Assembly (NCBI GenBank): GCA_020248785.1
Contig: JADCGX010000018.1
Span: 62,001-126,000 of the forward strand
Direction of reading: 5' to 3'
Length of the DNA: 64,000 nt
Origin: Burkholderiales bacterium
GTDB lineage: Bacteria; Pseudomonadota; Gammaproteobacteria; Burkholderiales; Burkholderiaceae_F
The position numbers and the translations under genes are program-made. This document shows positions 57,865 to 64,000 of this stretch, piece by piece. The notes under the pieces are model-generated. The model had not been told where the DNA came from. It was given only the letters and a program-made list of their open reading frames with translations, and did not search any database. How positions within the stretch are numbered: the first letter of the stretch is position 1; each line of letters opens with the position of its first letter.

Positions 57865-58041
57865 CTACTTCTTCTCGCGACGGACGCCCTTGAAAGGCGT
57901 CTTGTCCGAAGTCTTGACATCCATGAAGCGCCCGGTGCCGGTGTCGCGCTTCACGTAGTGCCCCGACGGGGTCAGGGTTTGGCTGCGGTCACGTACCGCA
58001 CCATTTCGGTGCCCGTCACTGGGCGGGTTGTTCTTAGCCAT
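57865..58041 (-). CDS. 58-residue basic protein, first gene of the CBASS-like operon
   Basis: Reads MAKNNPPSDGHRNGAVRDRS at the start and KTPFKGVRREKK at the end, with YVKRDTGTGRFMDVK between. It is Arg/Lys-rich and has no hydrophobic segment. Similar very small basic proteins with the KRDTGTG...FKGVRREK pattern seem familiar from conjugative and defence loci, but I cannot name the family. It lies 25 bases from the predicted -10 box and seven bases before the two-TM gene. Confidence 0.7.
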   Translation of the reverse strand: MAKNNPPSDGHRNGAVRDRSQTLTPSGHYVKRDTGTGRFMDVKTSDKTPFKGVRREKK

Positions 58042-58065
58042 GCGGCCTACATTTCAGTTTTGAGA

Positions 58066-58094
58066 AGTATAGTTCATCATTTTGATGATGTCAT
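58066..58094 (-). promoter_or_regulatory. Promoter of the CBASS-like operon with an operator in its spacer
   Basis: Read on the minus strand: -35 ATGACA (58094-58089), a 17-base spacer, -10 TATACT (58071-58066). The spacer contains the palindrome CATCAT-4-ATGATG (58075-58090). A repressor bound there would block polymerase. The divergent WYL regulator gene starts at 58143, so CapW-like control of this promoter is likely. Confidence 0.7.
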
Positions 58095-58142
58095 TCTTCC
58101 ATAGTGAGGCGGTGATGTCGAGGAATACGCTATGATGCGCAG

Positions 58143-59072
58143 ATGCCCGAACAAAGAGAAACGCGCGCGCGCCTGCTGGCCGCCCTGACAAGAACGCAGC
58201 TAGAACGGCTCTCCCACATCGACTTCAAGCTCTACTTTCTCGGGGAGCTTCGACGCGCTGACGTCGTGGACCGCTTCGGAACGGGTCCAGCTGGAGCCAC
58301 CCGCGACATCGCGCTTTACCGGGAAATCGCCGCCGAGAACCTTGAACTCGACCAGGCCACGAAGGCGTACAGGCCTACGACGGCCTTCGTGCCGCTCTTC
58401 GAGCATCAACCTCAGCGCGTGCTAACCGCCCTGTCTCAGGGTTTTGGCGAAGGACTCGGGGACCAGCTACAACCCATGCTGCGATGTGAGTTCCCCGCCG
58501 CACTGAGCCTGCCGAAGATGTCGGTCCTTGCGCCAATCACGCGCGCGATAAACCGTGGGAAGGCTGTTCGCCTCGGCTACACGTCAATCGACAGTGGCAA
58601 GACGGAACGCGAGCTGGTGCCCTTAGCGCTGGTGGATATTGGTACTCGATGGCACGTTCGCGCCTTTGACCGGCGACGTCGCGAGTTTCGCGATTTCGTA
58701 TTCACGCGCATGGACAGCCCGGAAGTGCTGGAGGACAGCCCGGTGGCCAAAGAGGAGACGGTCGAGCACGACGTGCAGTGGAGCCGGATCATCGAGCTTG
58801 AACTCGTACCCCATCCCAAGCACACGCGCCCCGAGGTCGTGCGAATGGACTACGACATGCCGGATGGCAAGTTGCGGGTCAAGGTTCGCGCAGCAAACGC
58901 AGGCTACATCCTGCGTCGCTGGAACGTCGACTGTTCGGCGGACCACCACCTCGAGGGTCCGGAGTTCGCCCTATGGCTTCCGGACCCGCTTGCACTCTAC
59001 GGAGCCAGCAACGCACACCTCGCTCCTGGCTACAAGGACCCGCGCTCCGCCAGAGAAATCAAGGCGTTTTAG
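58143..59072 (+). CDS. WYL-domain transcription regulator (CapW/BrxR-like)
   Basis: A 309-residue regulator. The N-terminal winged helix (about 1-85) has LERLSHIDFKLYFLGELRRA and VVDRFGTGPAGATRDIALYR. The WYL domain (about 135-215) contains KAVRLGYTSIDSGKTERELV and RWHVRAFDRRRREFRDFVFT, with a variant W-Y-L core. A C-terminal WCX-like domain ends the protein. CapW proteins repress CBASS operons from the divergent position and are released during infection. Its gene faces the CBASS-like operon across a 101-base gap that contains a palindrome. Confidence 0.85.
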   Translation: MPEQRETRARLLAALTRTQLERLSHIDFKLYFLGELRRADVVDRFGTGPAGATRDIALYREIAAENLELDQATKAYRPTTAFVPLFEHQPQRVLTALSQGFGEGLGDQLQPMLRCEFPAALSLPKMSVLAPITRAINRGKAVRLGYTSIDSGKTERELVPLALVDIGTRWHVRAFDRRRREFRDFVFTRMDSPEVLEDSPVAKEETVEHDVQWSRIIELELVPHPKHTRPEVVRMDYDMPDGKLRVKVRAANAGYILRRWNVDCSADHHLEGPEFALWLPDPLALYGASNAHLAPGYKDPRSAREIKAF

Positions 59073-59428
59073 TAGACCCTCATAGCGTCATCCTCGCGCC
59101 GTGCTCTCCGAGTCACTCTACGAAACCGGCGGCAGCCCAGTCAAGTCAGCCATCGCAGGCGGGCAATTCCAACGTTGAGCTATTGCTTACGGGCACCCAA
59201 TCCAGAGGTGCCCAAGACCGCAACGGGTTGGAGCGCGCGTTCGCGATGAATGACAGCTTGCCTGCATTCACTGGTCATCACAGCGCGCGGCGCCAATGTC
59301 CGCAGCCAGTCTCGACCGGGCATCCGAACGCAATGACTCGGTCGAGCAGCTGTCCCAGACCTTCACAGAAGCCGGTCGCATCCAGGTTGCGCACGGTAAA
59401 TTTGTTGCCGTCTCTGGGGGTCGGGGTG
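59073..59428. other. Non-coding region after the WYL gene
   Basis: No convincing gene. A 7-bp hairpin, GGGCACC 59191-59197 / GGTGCCC 59207-59213, may end WYL transcription, though no T-run follows. The stretch 59260-59428 is weakly protein-like on the minus strand (a NLDATGFCEGLGQLLDRVIA frame) and may be a gene remnant. Confidence 0.4.
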
Positions 59429-60157
59429 TCAGTGCAAGTCGGCCGGCGCTCCGCAGCACTTCTTGAACTTCTTGCCGCTGCCACAGGGGCACGTCTCGTT
59501 TCGGCCCACCTTCGCCTGAAGCGTCCGGGCCACCGCTCGTTCGTGAACGGCCAGGCGCAGGGGAAGCCAGTGGGCGTGCATGCCCAGGACGGCTTCTGGG
59601 ATCTGCAAGGCCAGCTCAGCCCTCTGTGCCGGCGTGCGCGTGAGCGCGTCCTGTTCGGGCCCGAAGTCGTCCTCTCCCAGCAGTCCGATCGGCCGGTACC
59701 AGGCCCGCCCCTGATCTGTCCCCAGCAGCGGTTGCCAGTCCGCACGGCAGAGGTCCACGCCCTGTACGAAGCCCCAGGCCCAACCCTCGGCGTCATCGAA
59801 CTCCCGGCCTTCGAACTCCATGACGGACCAATGGGGGTAGATGTCCGGCCGCTCGTCCTCCAGGGCGGCGATGATGCTGTTGAAGTGGCGCATCACCAGC
59901 TCCAGGATCCGGTTGATCTGCTCCAGGCTCTGCGCGGCCGGCACCATCCCCTGAGCCTGCGTATGCCCCCAGATCGGCGGCAGCCACTGCTGGGGCTTCA
60001 GTGTCGTGGGCCCGATGGCCACGGCGTGCATGTAGCCGTCCATCGTGTCGAACATCATCGCCTCGGCTCCGTCGCGGTCCTCCATCAGGAAGGCTTCGAG
60101 TTCATCAATCTCCTCGTCGGAGAGCGGGGAGAAGCCATGGGGGGCGGTCGGCATCAT
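59429..60157 (-). CDS. UPF0149 (YecA-type) protein with C-terminal SEC-C motif
   Basis: A 242-residue protein. The UPF0149 domain (about 10-190) has FSPLSDEEIDELEAFLMED, DTMDGYMHAVAIGPTTL and GREFDDAEGWAWGFVQGVDL. The C-terminus is a zinc-binding SEC-C motif, GRNETCPCGSGKKFKKCCG. Proteins of this kind are widespread and of unclear role; SEC-C can bind ribosomes or SecB-like partners. It is an accessory gene with no clear tie to its neighbours. Confidence 0.9.
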   Translation of the reverse strand: MMPTAPHGFSPLSDEEIDELEAFLMEDRDGAEAMMFDTMDGYMHAVAIGPTTLKPQQWLPPIWGHTQAQGMVPAAQSLEQINRILELVMRHFNSIIAALEDERPDIYPHWSVMEFEGREFDDAEGWAWGFVQGVDLCRADWQPLLGTDQGRAWYRPIGLLGEDDFGPEQDALTRTPAQRAELALQIPEAVLGMHAHWLPLRLAVHERAVARTLQAKVGRNETCPCGSGKKFKKCCGAPADLH

Positions 60158-60289
60158 CGATCCACGGTCCTGGTTGATCTCTTCGATGCGCGTTCATGGG
60201 ACGGGTGTCCAGCGATGCGTCTCGACTGCCATGAGGGGACGGTTGAGCCCACCCGGGCCGCAGCCGTGTGAGCGGCGTCGATATGGCGC

Positions 60290-61048
60290 TTATCCATGGG
60301 GCTTCAGCGTCAACAAGGTGCCGTCGGGCATCCGGCTCATCCAGCGCTTGTCGCTGCCGGTGCGCAGCGGGTAGCGCGCGCGCAGATCGTCCACGTCCAG
60401 CAGGCCGCTCTCGCGGGCCCACGCCAGGAAGAGCCGCACGGTCTTAACGCTGGTGCAACTGGCCAGCAACTGGCCCACCAGCTCCTTGCGAGGCGAACGC
60501 AACCCGTCGAACAGGTTGCGGGCCTCATCCAGGCTCTGGCGGGTGCCGGCGTCGTACAGCAGCTCCAGCACGGCGCGCTCCGATGCCGACACGTGTAGTC
60601 CGTCGGGCAGCTCGGCCGGTGTAACGACGGTCTTGGCTGCCAACATCTCATTCGGCCAGTCAAACAACCGTGTATGCACATAGCGTGCGGGAAACCTCGA
60701 CGTGAACCAGTCGGGTAGGGCAAAGCGCACATCGCCCCAAAGCACCAGGGGATCGCGGCCGCTCAGGTTGTGGCGAACGCCGTGCAGCGCCAGCGCGGTC
60801 TTGCCGCCGACGTGCAGCCCAGGCACGCGCTGTTGCAGGAACATCAGTGCGCCGCATACCCCGAAATCGTCTTTCGGGAAGGCGTACACGCCCTGTGCCA
60901 GGCGCACGAGCCAGCCGCTTTCGGCGTAGCGCGCAGCCAGTGGCGGTGAGACCCCGACCCTTGCCAGGGTGGTCAGGTCGAACGGCGCACCCCGGGCAAG
61001 ACCGGTTTACAAGCGCTTGAGGATCTGGTGACGGGAATTTGAATCCAC
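60290..61048 (-). pseudogene. AbiEi-type antitoxin gene with an early stop codon
   Basis: The frame from GTG 61048 reads VDSNSRHQILKRL, then hits TAA at 61009-61007 (codon 14). It then continues in frame as TGLARGAPFDLTTL and RVGVSPPLAARYAESGWLVR, a typical AbiEi winged-helix start. The rest (LAQGVYAFPKDDFGVCGAL, GKTALALHGVRHN, LHVSASERAVLELLYDAG) is a normal AbiEi antitoxin. A shorter product could still start at GTG 60907 (205 residues) but lacks the DNA-binding helix. No AbiEii toxin gene follows, so this looks like a decayed type IV toxin-antitoxin remnant. Confidence 0.7.
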
Positions 61049-61129
61049 GGACTAAATCCAGCGCACGATCCAATCATAGGCCGATCGCGCGAGCAAGCAG
61101 CCAGCTGGAGACAACTTGCGGCACTCGGA

Positions 61130-62293
61130 GTGGTAGCCCCCGAGTCGATTGCCTCGAATCGGGCCTGCGCGCGCGCCCTGATTGACGCTGACGACCTCGA
61201 TCAGCCCTCGAATACTGCCGAGATGGCCGCCATCGAGACATTGCACAGTCGCCCGCCGGATGCGCTGCGGGCGCCGGGCCTGCTCGTCACGGCCGATTCC
61301 GTTGCGCTGCTGCGGGCGCGCCTCGCGTTCCCCCGGGAAGTCTTCGACGTGCTGGTTGAGCCCATGATCCTTGGGCTTGCCGGGCGTGTGCCATCCGCTC
61401 GCGAGGGTGATACAGCGGCGGATACTCAGCCGCTCGGGCGCTCGCTGCGGCTTGCGCTCCGCGCCCTTGCCCTCCGTCGGGACCGGATCCTGCCCCCGAA
61501 CGCGCCGCCCGAGCGAGTAGGCGAACTGGCACATCGTTGGACCTACGCGGTGCTGCTGGCAGCCTTGCTGCGGAAGGGGGAGGCTCCGGGCGCTGAATCT
61601 CCTGCCGGCCGGTATGAGTGCATCGTGCCCGAGCTTGGCCGCGTCTGGATCGGCCAGGACCGTGAGGCGAGCGCAGCCCTGGCTGCCGTGCTTTCCGATC
61701 GATGCGGTCAGGACAATCCCATCTTGGCGATCCTGACGGAAGCGCTTTCCGGTTGCTCTGACGCGGCGGCTTCTGTCGACACAGTGCAAGGGCATCAGCA
61801 CCCGTCGGACATCGATCCGAAGGATGTTTCGGGCACGGAGCCGGCGTTATCTGCGTCTGAGGCTCTTACGACCCAGGCCTCGCCGGCTGCCTTGTCGGCC
61901 CCGCCGCTTCCTGCGTTGTTCGGCTGGCTCCGCGATGGGCTGGCCGGGGGTTCGATCGAGATCAACACCCGCACGGCCCTGGTCCATCACGTTCCGGAGG
62001 GCCTGTTGCTGGTGTCGCCGGGCATCTTCCGGTCCTTCCTCGCATCGCAGGGTGCGGATGCGAACTCCCAGGAGGCCCTGAAGCGCCTGCAGCGCTCCGT
62101 CCTCAAAGCCGGGTGGCACCTTGTCGGGGCCGACGGGGCGAACGTGCTCGGCTATGCCTGGACCAAGAACGGCAAGGCGATCGCCAGGGTGCATGGGATC
62201 GTCATCGAGCAGCCGCAGCGCCTGCTCGACCCGCTGCCACCGATCAACCCGCGACTCGTGCGGAGCGCGCTCTCTGGCGGCTCTGACCCGTGA
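61130..62293 (+). CDS. MobH/TraI_2-like protein with a degenerate relaxase domain
   Basis: A 387-residue protein located where the relaxase gene traI is usually found, directly before traD (GTGA overlap). The C-terminal winged-helix domain (about 265-380) fits TraI_2_C: GGSIEINTRTALVHHVPEGL, LLVSPGIFRSFL and GYAWTKNGKAIARVHGIV. The N-terminal part follows the MobH pattern (LVTADSVALLRARLAFPREVFD ... HRWTYAVLLAALL). However, the His-rich motif and the HD pair expected there are absent: AALLRKGEA stands where AALLHDxGK is usual. It is shorter than active relaxases. It may be an accessory or regulatory protein rather than a nickase. Confidence 0.7.
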   Translation: MVAPESIASNRACARALIDADDLDQPSNTAEMAAIETLHSRPPDALRAPGLLVTADSVALLRARLAFPREVFDVLVEPMILGLAGRVPSAREGDTAADTQPLGRSLRLALRALALRRDRILPPNAPPERVGELAHRWTYAVLLAALLRKGEAPGAESPAGRYECIVPELGRVWIGQDREASAALAAVLSDRCGQDNPILAILTEALSGCSDAAASVDTVQGHQHPSDIDPKDVSGTEPALSASEALTTQASPAALSAPPLPALFGWLRDGLAGGSIEINTRTALVHHVPEGLLLVSPGIFRSFLASQGADANSQEALKRLQRSVLKAGWHLVGADGANVLGYAWTKNGKAIARVHGIVIEQPQRLLDPLPPINPRLVRSALSGGSDP

Positions 62294-64000
62294 CCGCGCC
62301 CTTCGAAGGTCGGCTTCGCGGCGCGAACGAGCTCATTGCGGGCGGCGTGTCGTTGGCGGCGTGCGGCGCTGTGCTGATCGCACCCGGCTGGCTGTTGCTG
62401 AGCCCGCCCTGGCAGGTCGGACTCGCTGTGGTGCTGCTCGGCCACGCCGCGTGGCGGGGCGGGCAGGGTGCTCGAACGCTCGCCTACCGGCGCAACCTCC
62501 GGAGGCTGCGCGGCTTCAAGATCGACTCGGCTTCGATCCCCTGGTCGGCGCATCGGCTCTACCTCGGTCGAGGCTTCCGGTGGGACCAGCGCCACACCCA
62601 GCGGCTCTTTGAGGCCCGGCAGCCTGCGAACCAGCGGCTGCTGGAGCCTTCGTGGTGGGGGCGTTTGCTGCCCGGGTCGGAGACCACCGACGACGTGCCC
62701 GCCGGTCTCGGCGGCGACCCGGCGCTGCATGGCGTCGAGCCCGACGAGTCCGACATCTGGATGGACCTCTCCGAGCGTGTCGGCCACACCCTGGTGCTGG
62801 GCACCACGCGGGTGGGCAAGACACGTCTGGCCGAACTGCTGATCGCCCAGGACATCCGCCGGGGGGAGGTGGTCATCGTCTTCGATCCCAAGGGCGACGC
62901 CGATCTGTTGCGGCGCGTCTACGCGGAGGCGCAGCGGGCGGGGCGGGCCGACGCCTTCTTCATGTTCCACCTCGGCCACCCGGACATCTCGGCCCGTTAC
63001 AACCCGGTGGGCAGCTTCTCGCGCATCACTGAGGTGGCCACGCGCATCGCCGGGCAGTTGCCCTCGGAGGGGCAGTCGGCCGCGTTCAAGGAGTTCGTCT
63101 GGCGCTTCGTGAACGTGATGGCCCGGGCGCTGGTGGCGCTCGGGCGCACGCCCGACTACGAGGCGATCAACCGCCATGCCTCCGACATCGAGCCGCTGCT
63201 GGTCGACTACTTCGAGCAGTGGCTGGACCGTGAGCCGGCCGCAGCCGGGTGGCGAGACGAGCTCGAGCGCCAGCCGATCGACAAGAAGAGCCTCGACAAG
63301 GGGCTGCAGTCTCGTGGGCTTCGGGCGGTGAGCCTGGTGGAGTTCGCCCGGCGGCGACGCCTGTACGACCCCATCGCCCACGCGCTGGCCTCCACGCTCG
63401 CCTACGAGAAGAGCCACTTCGACAAGCTGGTGGCCTCGCTGCTGCCCCTGATGGAGAAGCTCACCACCGGCCGCACGGCGGCGCTGCTGTCCCCGGCGAT
63501 GAACGCTCCCGGGGACTGGCGGCCGGTGTTCGACTGGAACGCGGTGATCAACCTGGGCGGCATCGTCTACGTCGGGCTTGATGCCTTGTCCGATTACGAG
63601 GTGGCAGCCGCGGTGGGCAATTCGATGTTCGCCGACCTCACCAGCGTGGCGGGCAGCCTCTACAAATACGGTCCGGGTCGGGGCTTTCCGGTGCCGGTGA
63701 AACCGCGGCGCATCGTCATCCACGCTGATGAGTTCAACGAACTGATCGGCGACGAGTTCATCCCGCTGCTCAACAAGGCGGGCGGGGCGGGCTTCCAGGT
63801 GACGGCCTACACCCAGACCTGGTCGGATGTGGAGGCGCGCATCGGCTCGCGGCCCAAGGCCGGGCAGATCGCCGGTAACTTCAACACGCTGATCATGCTG
63901 CGGGTGAAGGAGTTGGCCACCGCCGAGTTGCTGACCACGCAGCTGCCCACCGTGCAGGTGGTCTCCACGGTGGCATCGTCGTCGGTGTCCGATACCAACG
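62290..64000 (+). CDS. traD: TraD-type conjugative coupling protein (partial, runs off the window)
   Basis: At least 570 residues from GTG 62290, with no stop before the window end. Two N-terminal TM segments are visible (LIAGGVSLAACGAVLIAPGW and QVGLAVVLLGHAAW). Walker A is VLGTTRVGKTRLAELL near residue 176. Walker B is RRIVIHADEFNEL near 475. Further TraD traits are VIVFDPKGDADLL and FNTLIMLRVKELATAELL. It is the T4SS ATPase that brings relaxase-bound DNA to the channel, SXT TraD type. The start overlaps the stop of the MobH-like gene. Confidence 0.93.
   Translation, partial: MTAPFEGRLRGANELIAGGVSLAACGAVLIAPGWLLLSPPWQVGLAVVLLGHAAWRGGQGARTLAYRRNLRRLRGFKIDSASIPWSAHRLYLGRGFRWDQRHTQRLFEARQPANQRLLEPSWWGRLLPGSETTDDVPAGLGGDPALHGVEPDESDIWMDLSERVGHTLVLGTTRVGKTRLAELLIAQDIRRGEVVIVFDPKGDADLLRRVYAEAQRAGRADAFFMFHLGHPDISARYNPVGSFSRITEVATRIAGQLPSEGQSAAFKEFVWRFVNVMARALVALGRTPDYEAINRHASDIEPLLVDYFEQWLDREPAAAGWRDELERQPIDKKSLDKGLQSRGLRAVSLVEFARRRRLYDPIAHALASTLAYEKSHFDKLVASLLPLMEKLTTGRTAALLSPAMNAPGDWRPVFDWNAVINLGGIVYVGLDALSDYEVAAAVGNSMFADLTSVAGSLYKYGPGRGFPVPVKPRRIVIHADEFNELIGDEFIPLLNKAGGAGFQVTAYTQTWSDVEARIGSRPKAGQIAGNFNTLIMLRVKELATAELLTTQLPTVQVVSTVASSSVSDTN

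Noticed and set aside
60660..61073. Minus-strand frame that bridges the AbiEi stop codon in another phase
   Set aside because: Its sequence downstream is the shifted AbiEi frame (Arg/Ala-rich); it is only open by chance.
62152..63723. 523-codon minus-strand frame opposite traD
   Set aside because: Antisense shadow; the plus-strand frame carries TraD motifs and TM segments.
1..64000. tRNA or rRNA genes, or a tRNA attachment site for an ICE end
   Set aside because: No cloverleaf-like or rRNA-like sequence was noticed. The element ends are probably outside the window.

Overview
This is a GC-rich window whose codon use, gene families and dense ATGA-type gene overlaps fit a beta-proteobacterium (Burkholderiales/Rhodocyclales) or a relative. 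It looks like the interior of a large conjugative element, an ICE or a large plasmid. No rRNA, tRNA or CRISPR array was seen, and neither end of the element can be recognised.

Layout. (1) 0.6-9.6 kb, plus strand: maintenance and replication backbone. It holds a sigma-70-like gene flanked by a 28-bp inverted repeat, parA, a parB-like gene, a DUF2857-like gene, a winged-helix gene, a replication-initiator-like gene of the STY4528 type with three 23-bp-period direct repeats inside it, a TIGR03761-like ICE gene, an SSB-like DUF3577 gene, radC and a DUF932 gene. The last three each follow a leader with a similar two-stem hairpin. (2) 9.6-11.5 kb: higBA toxin-antitoxin with a palindromic operator, then an RNase H-fold DUF429-like gene. 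(3) 11.5-17.0 kb, plus strand: a tightly coupled five-gene operon (all-alpha dUTPase-like, PRTase-like, ORC/Cdc6-like ATPase, unknown Rossmann-like protein, N6-type DNA methylase). This is the most interesting candidate for a poorly described conflict system. (4) 17.2-18.1 kb, minus: tyrosine recombinase, then about 1 kb of structured non-coding DNA. (5) 19.1-22.8 kb, minus: DUF6880-like, small zinc-ribbon-like, four-TM and metallo-beta-lactamase-fold genes, apparently one operon. (6) 22.9-31.5 kb, plus: type I restriction-modification with two S subunits, an inserted rhuM and a terminal YgjP-like metallopeptidase. (7) 31.9-51.2 kb, minus: a complete F-type conjugation operon from a lytic transglycosylase and pilin through traG, with traN split in two. 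(8) 51.6-59.1 kb: a HEPN/Toprim gene and a CBASS-like operon with two different cyclic-nucleotide-synthase-like genes, an E2-like gene, an S-4TM effector and two small genes. The promoter of the operon carries a palindrome in its spacer and faces a divergent WYL regulator (CapW type). (9) 59.4-61.0 kb: a UPF0149/SEC-C gene and an AbiEi antitoxin gene with an early stop. (10) 61.1-64.0 kb, plus: a MobH/TraI_2-like protein that seems to have lost its HD metal ligands, and traD, which runs off the window.

How it works together (inference): regions 1, 7 and 10 copy, partition and transfer the element. The type I system, the CBASS-like operon, the HEPN/Toprim gene, the five-gene operon and the MBL operon form defence cargo between the core modules. 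The restriction, CBASS-like and toxin-antitoxin genes are recognised from family motifs. The roles given to the five-gene and MBL operons are inference from domain type and operon structure.
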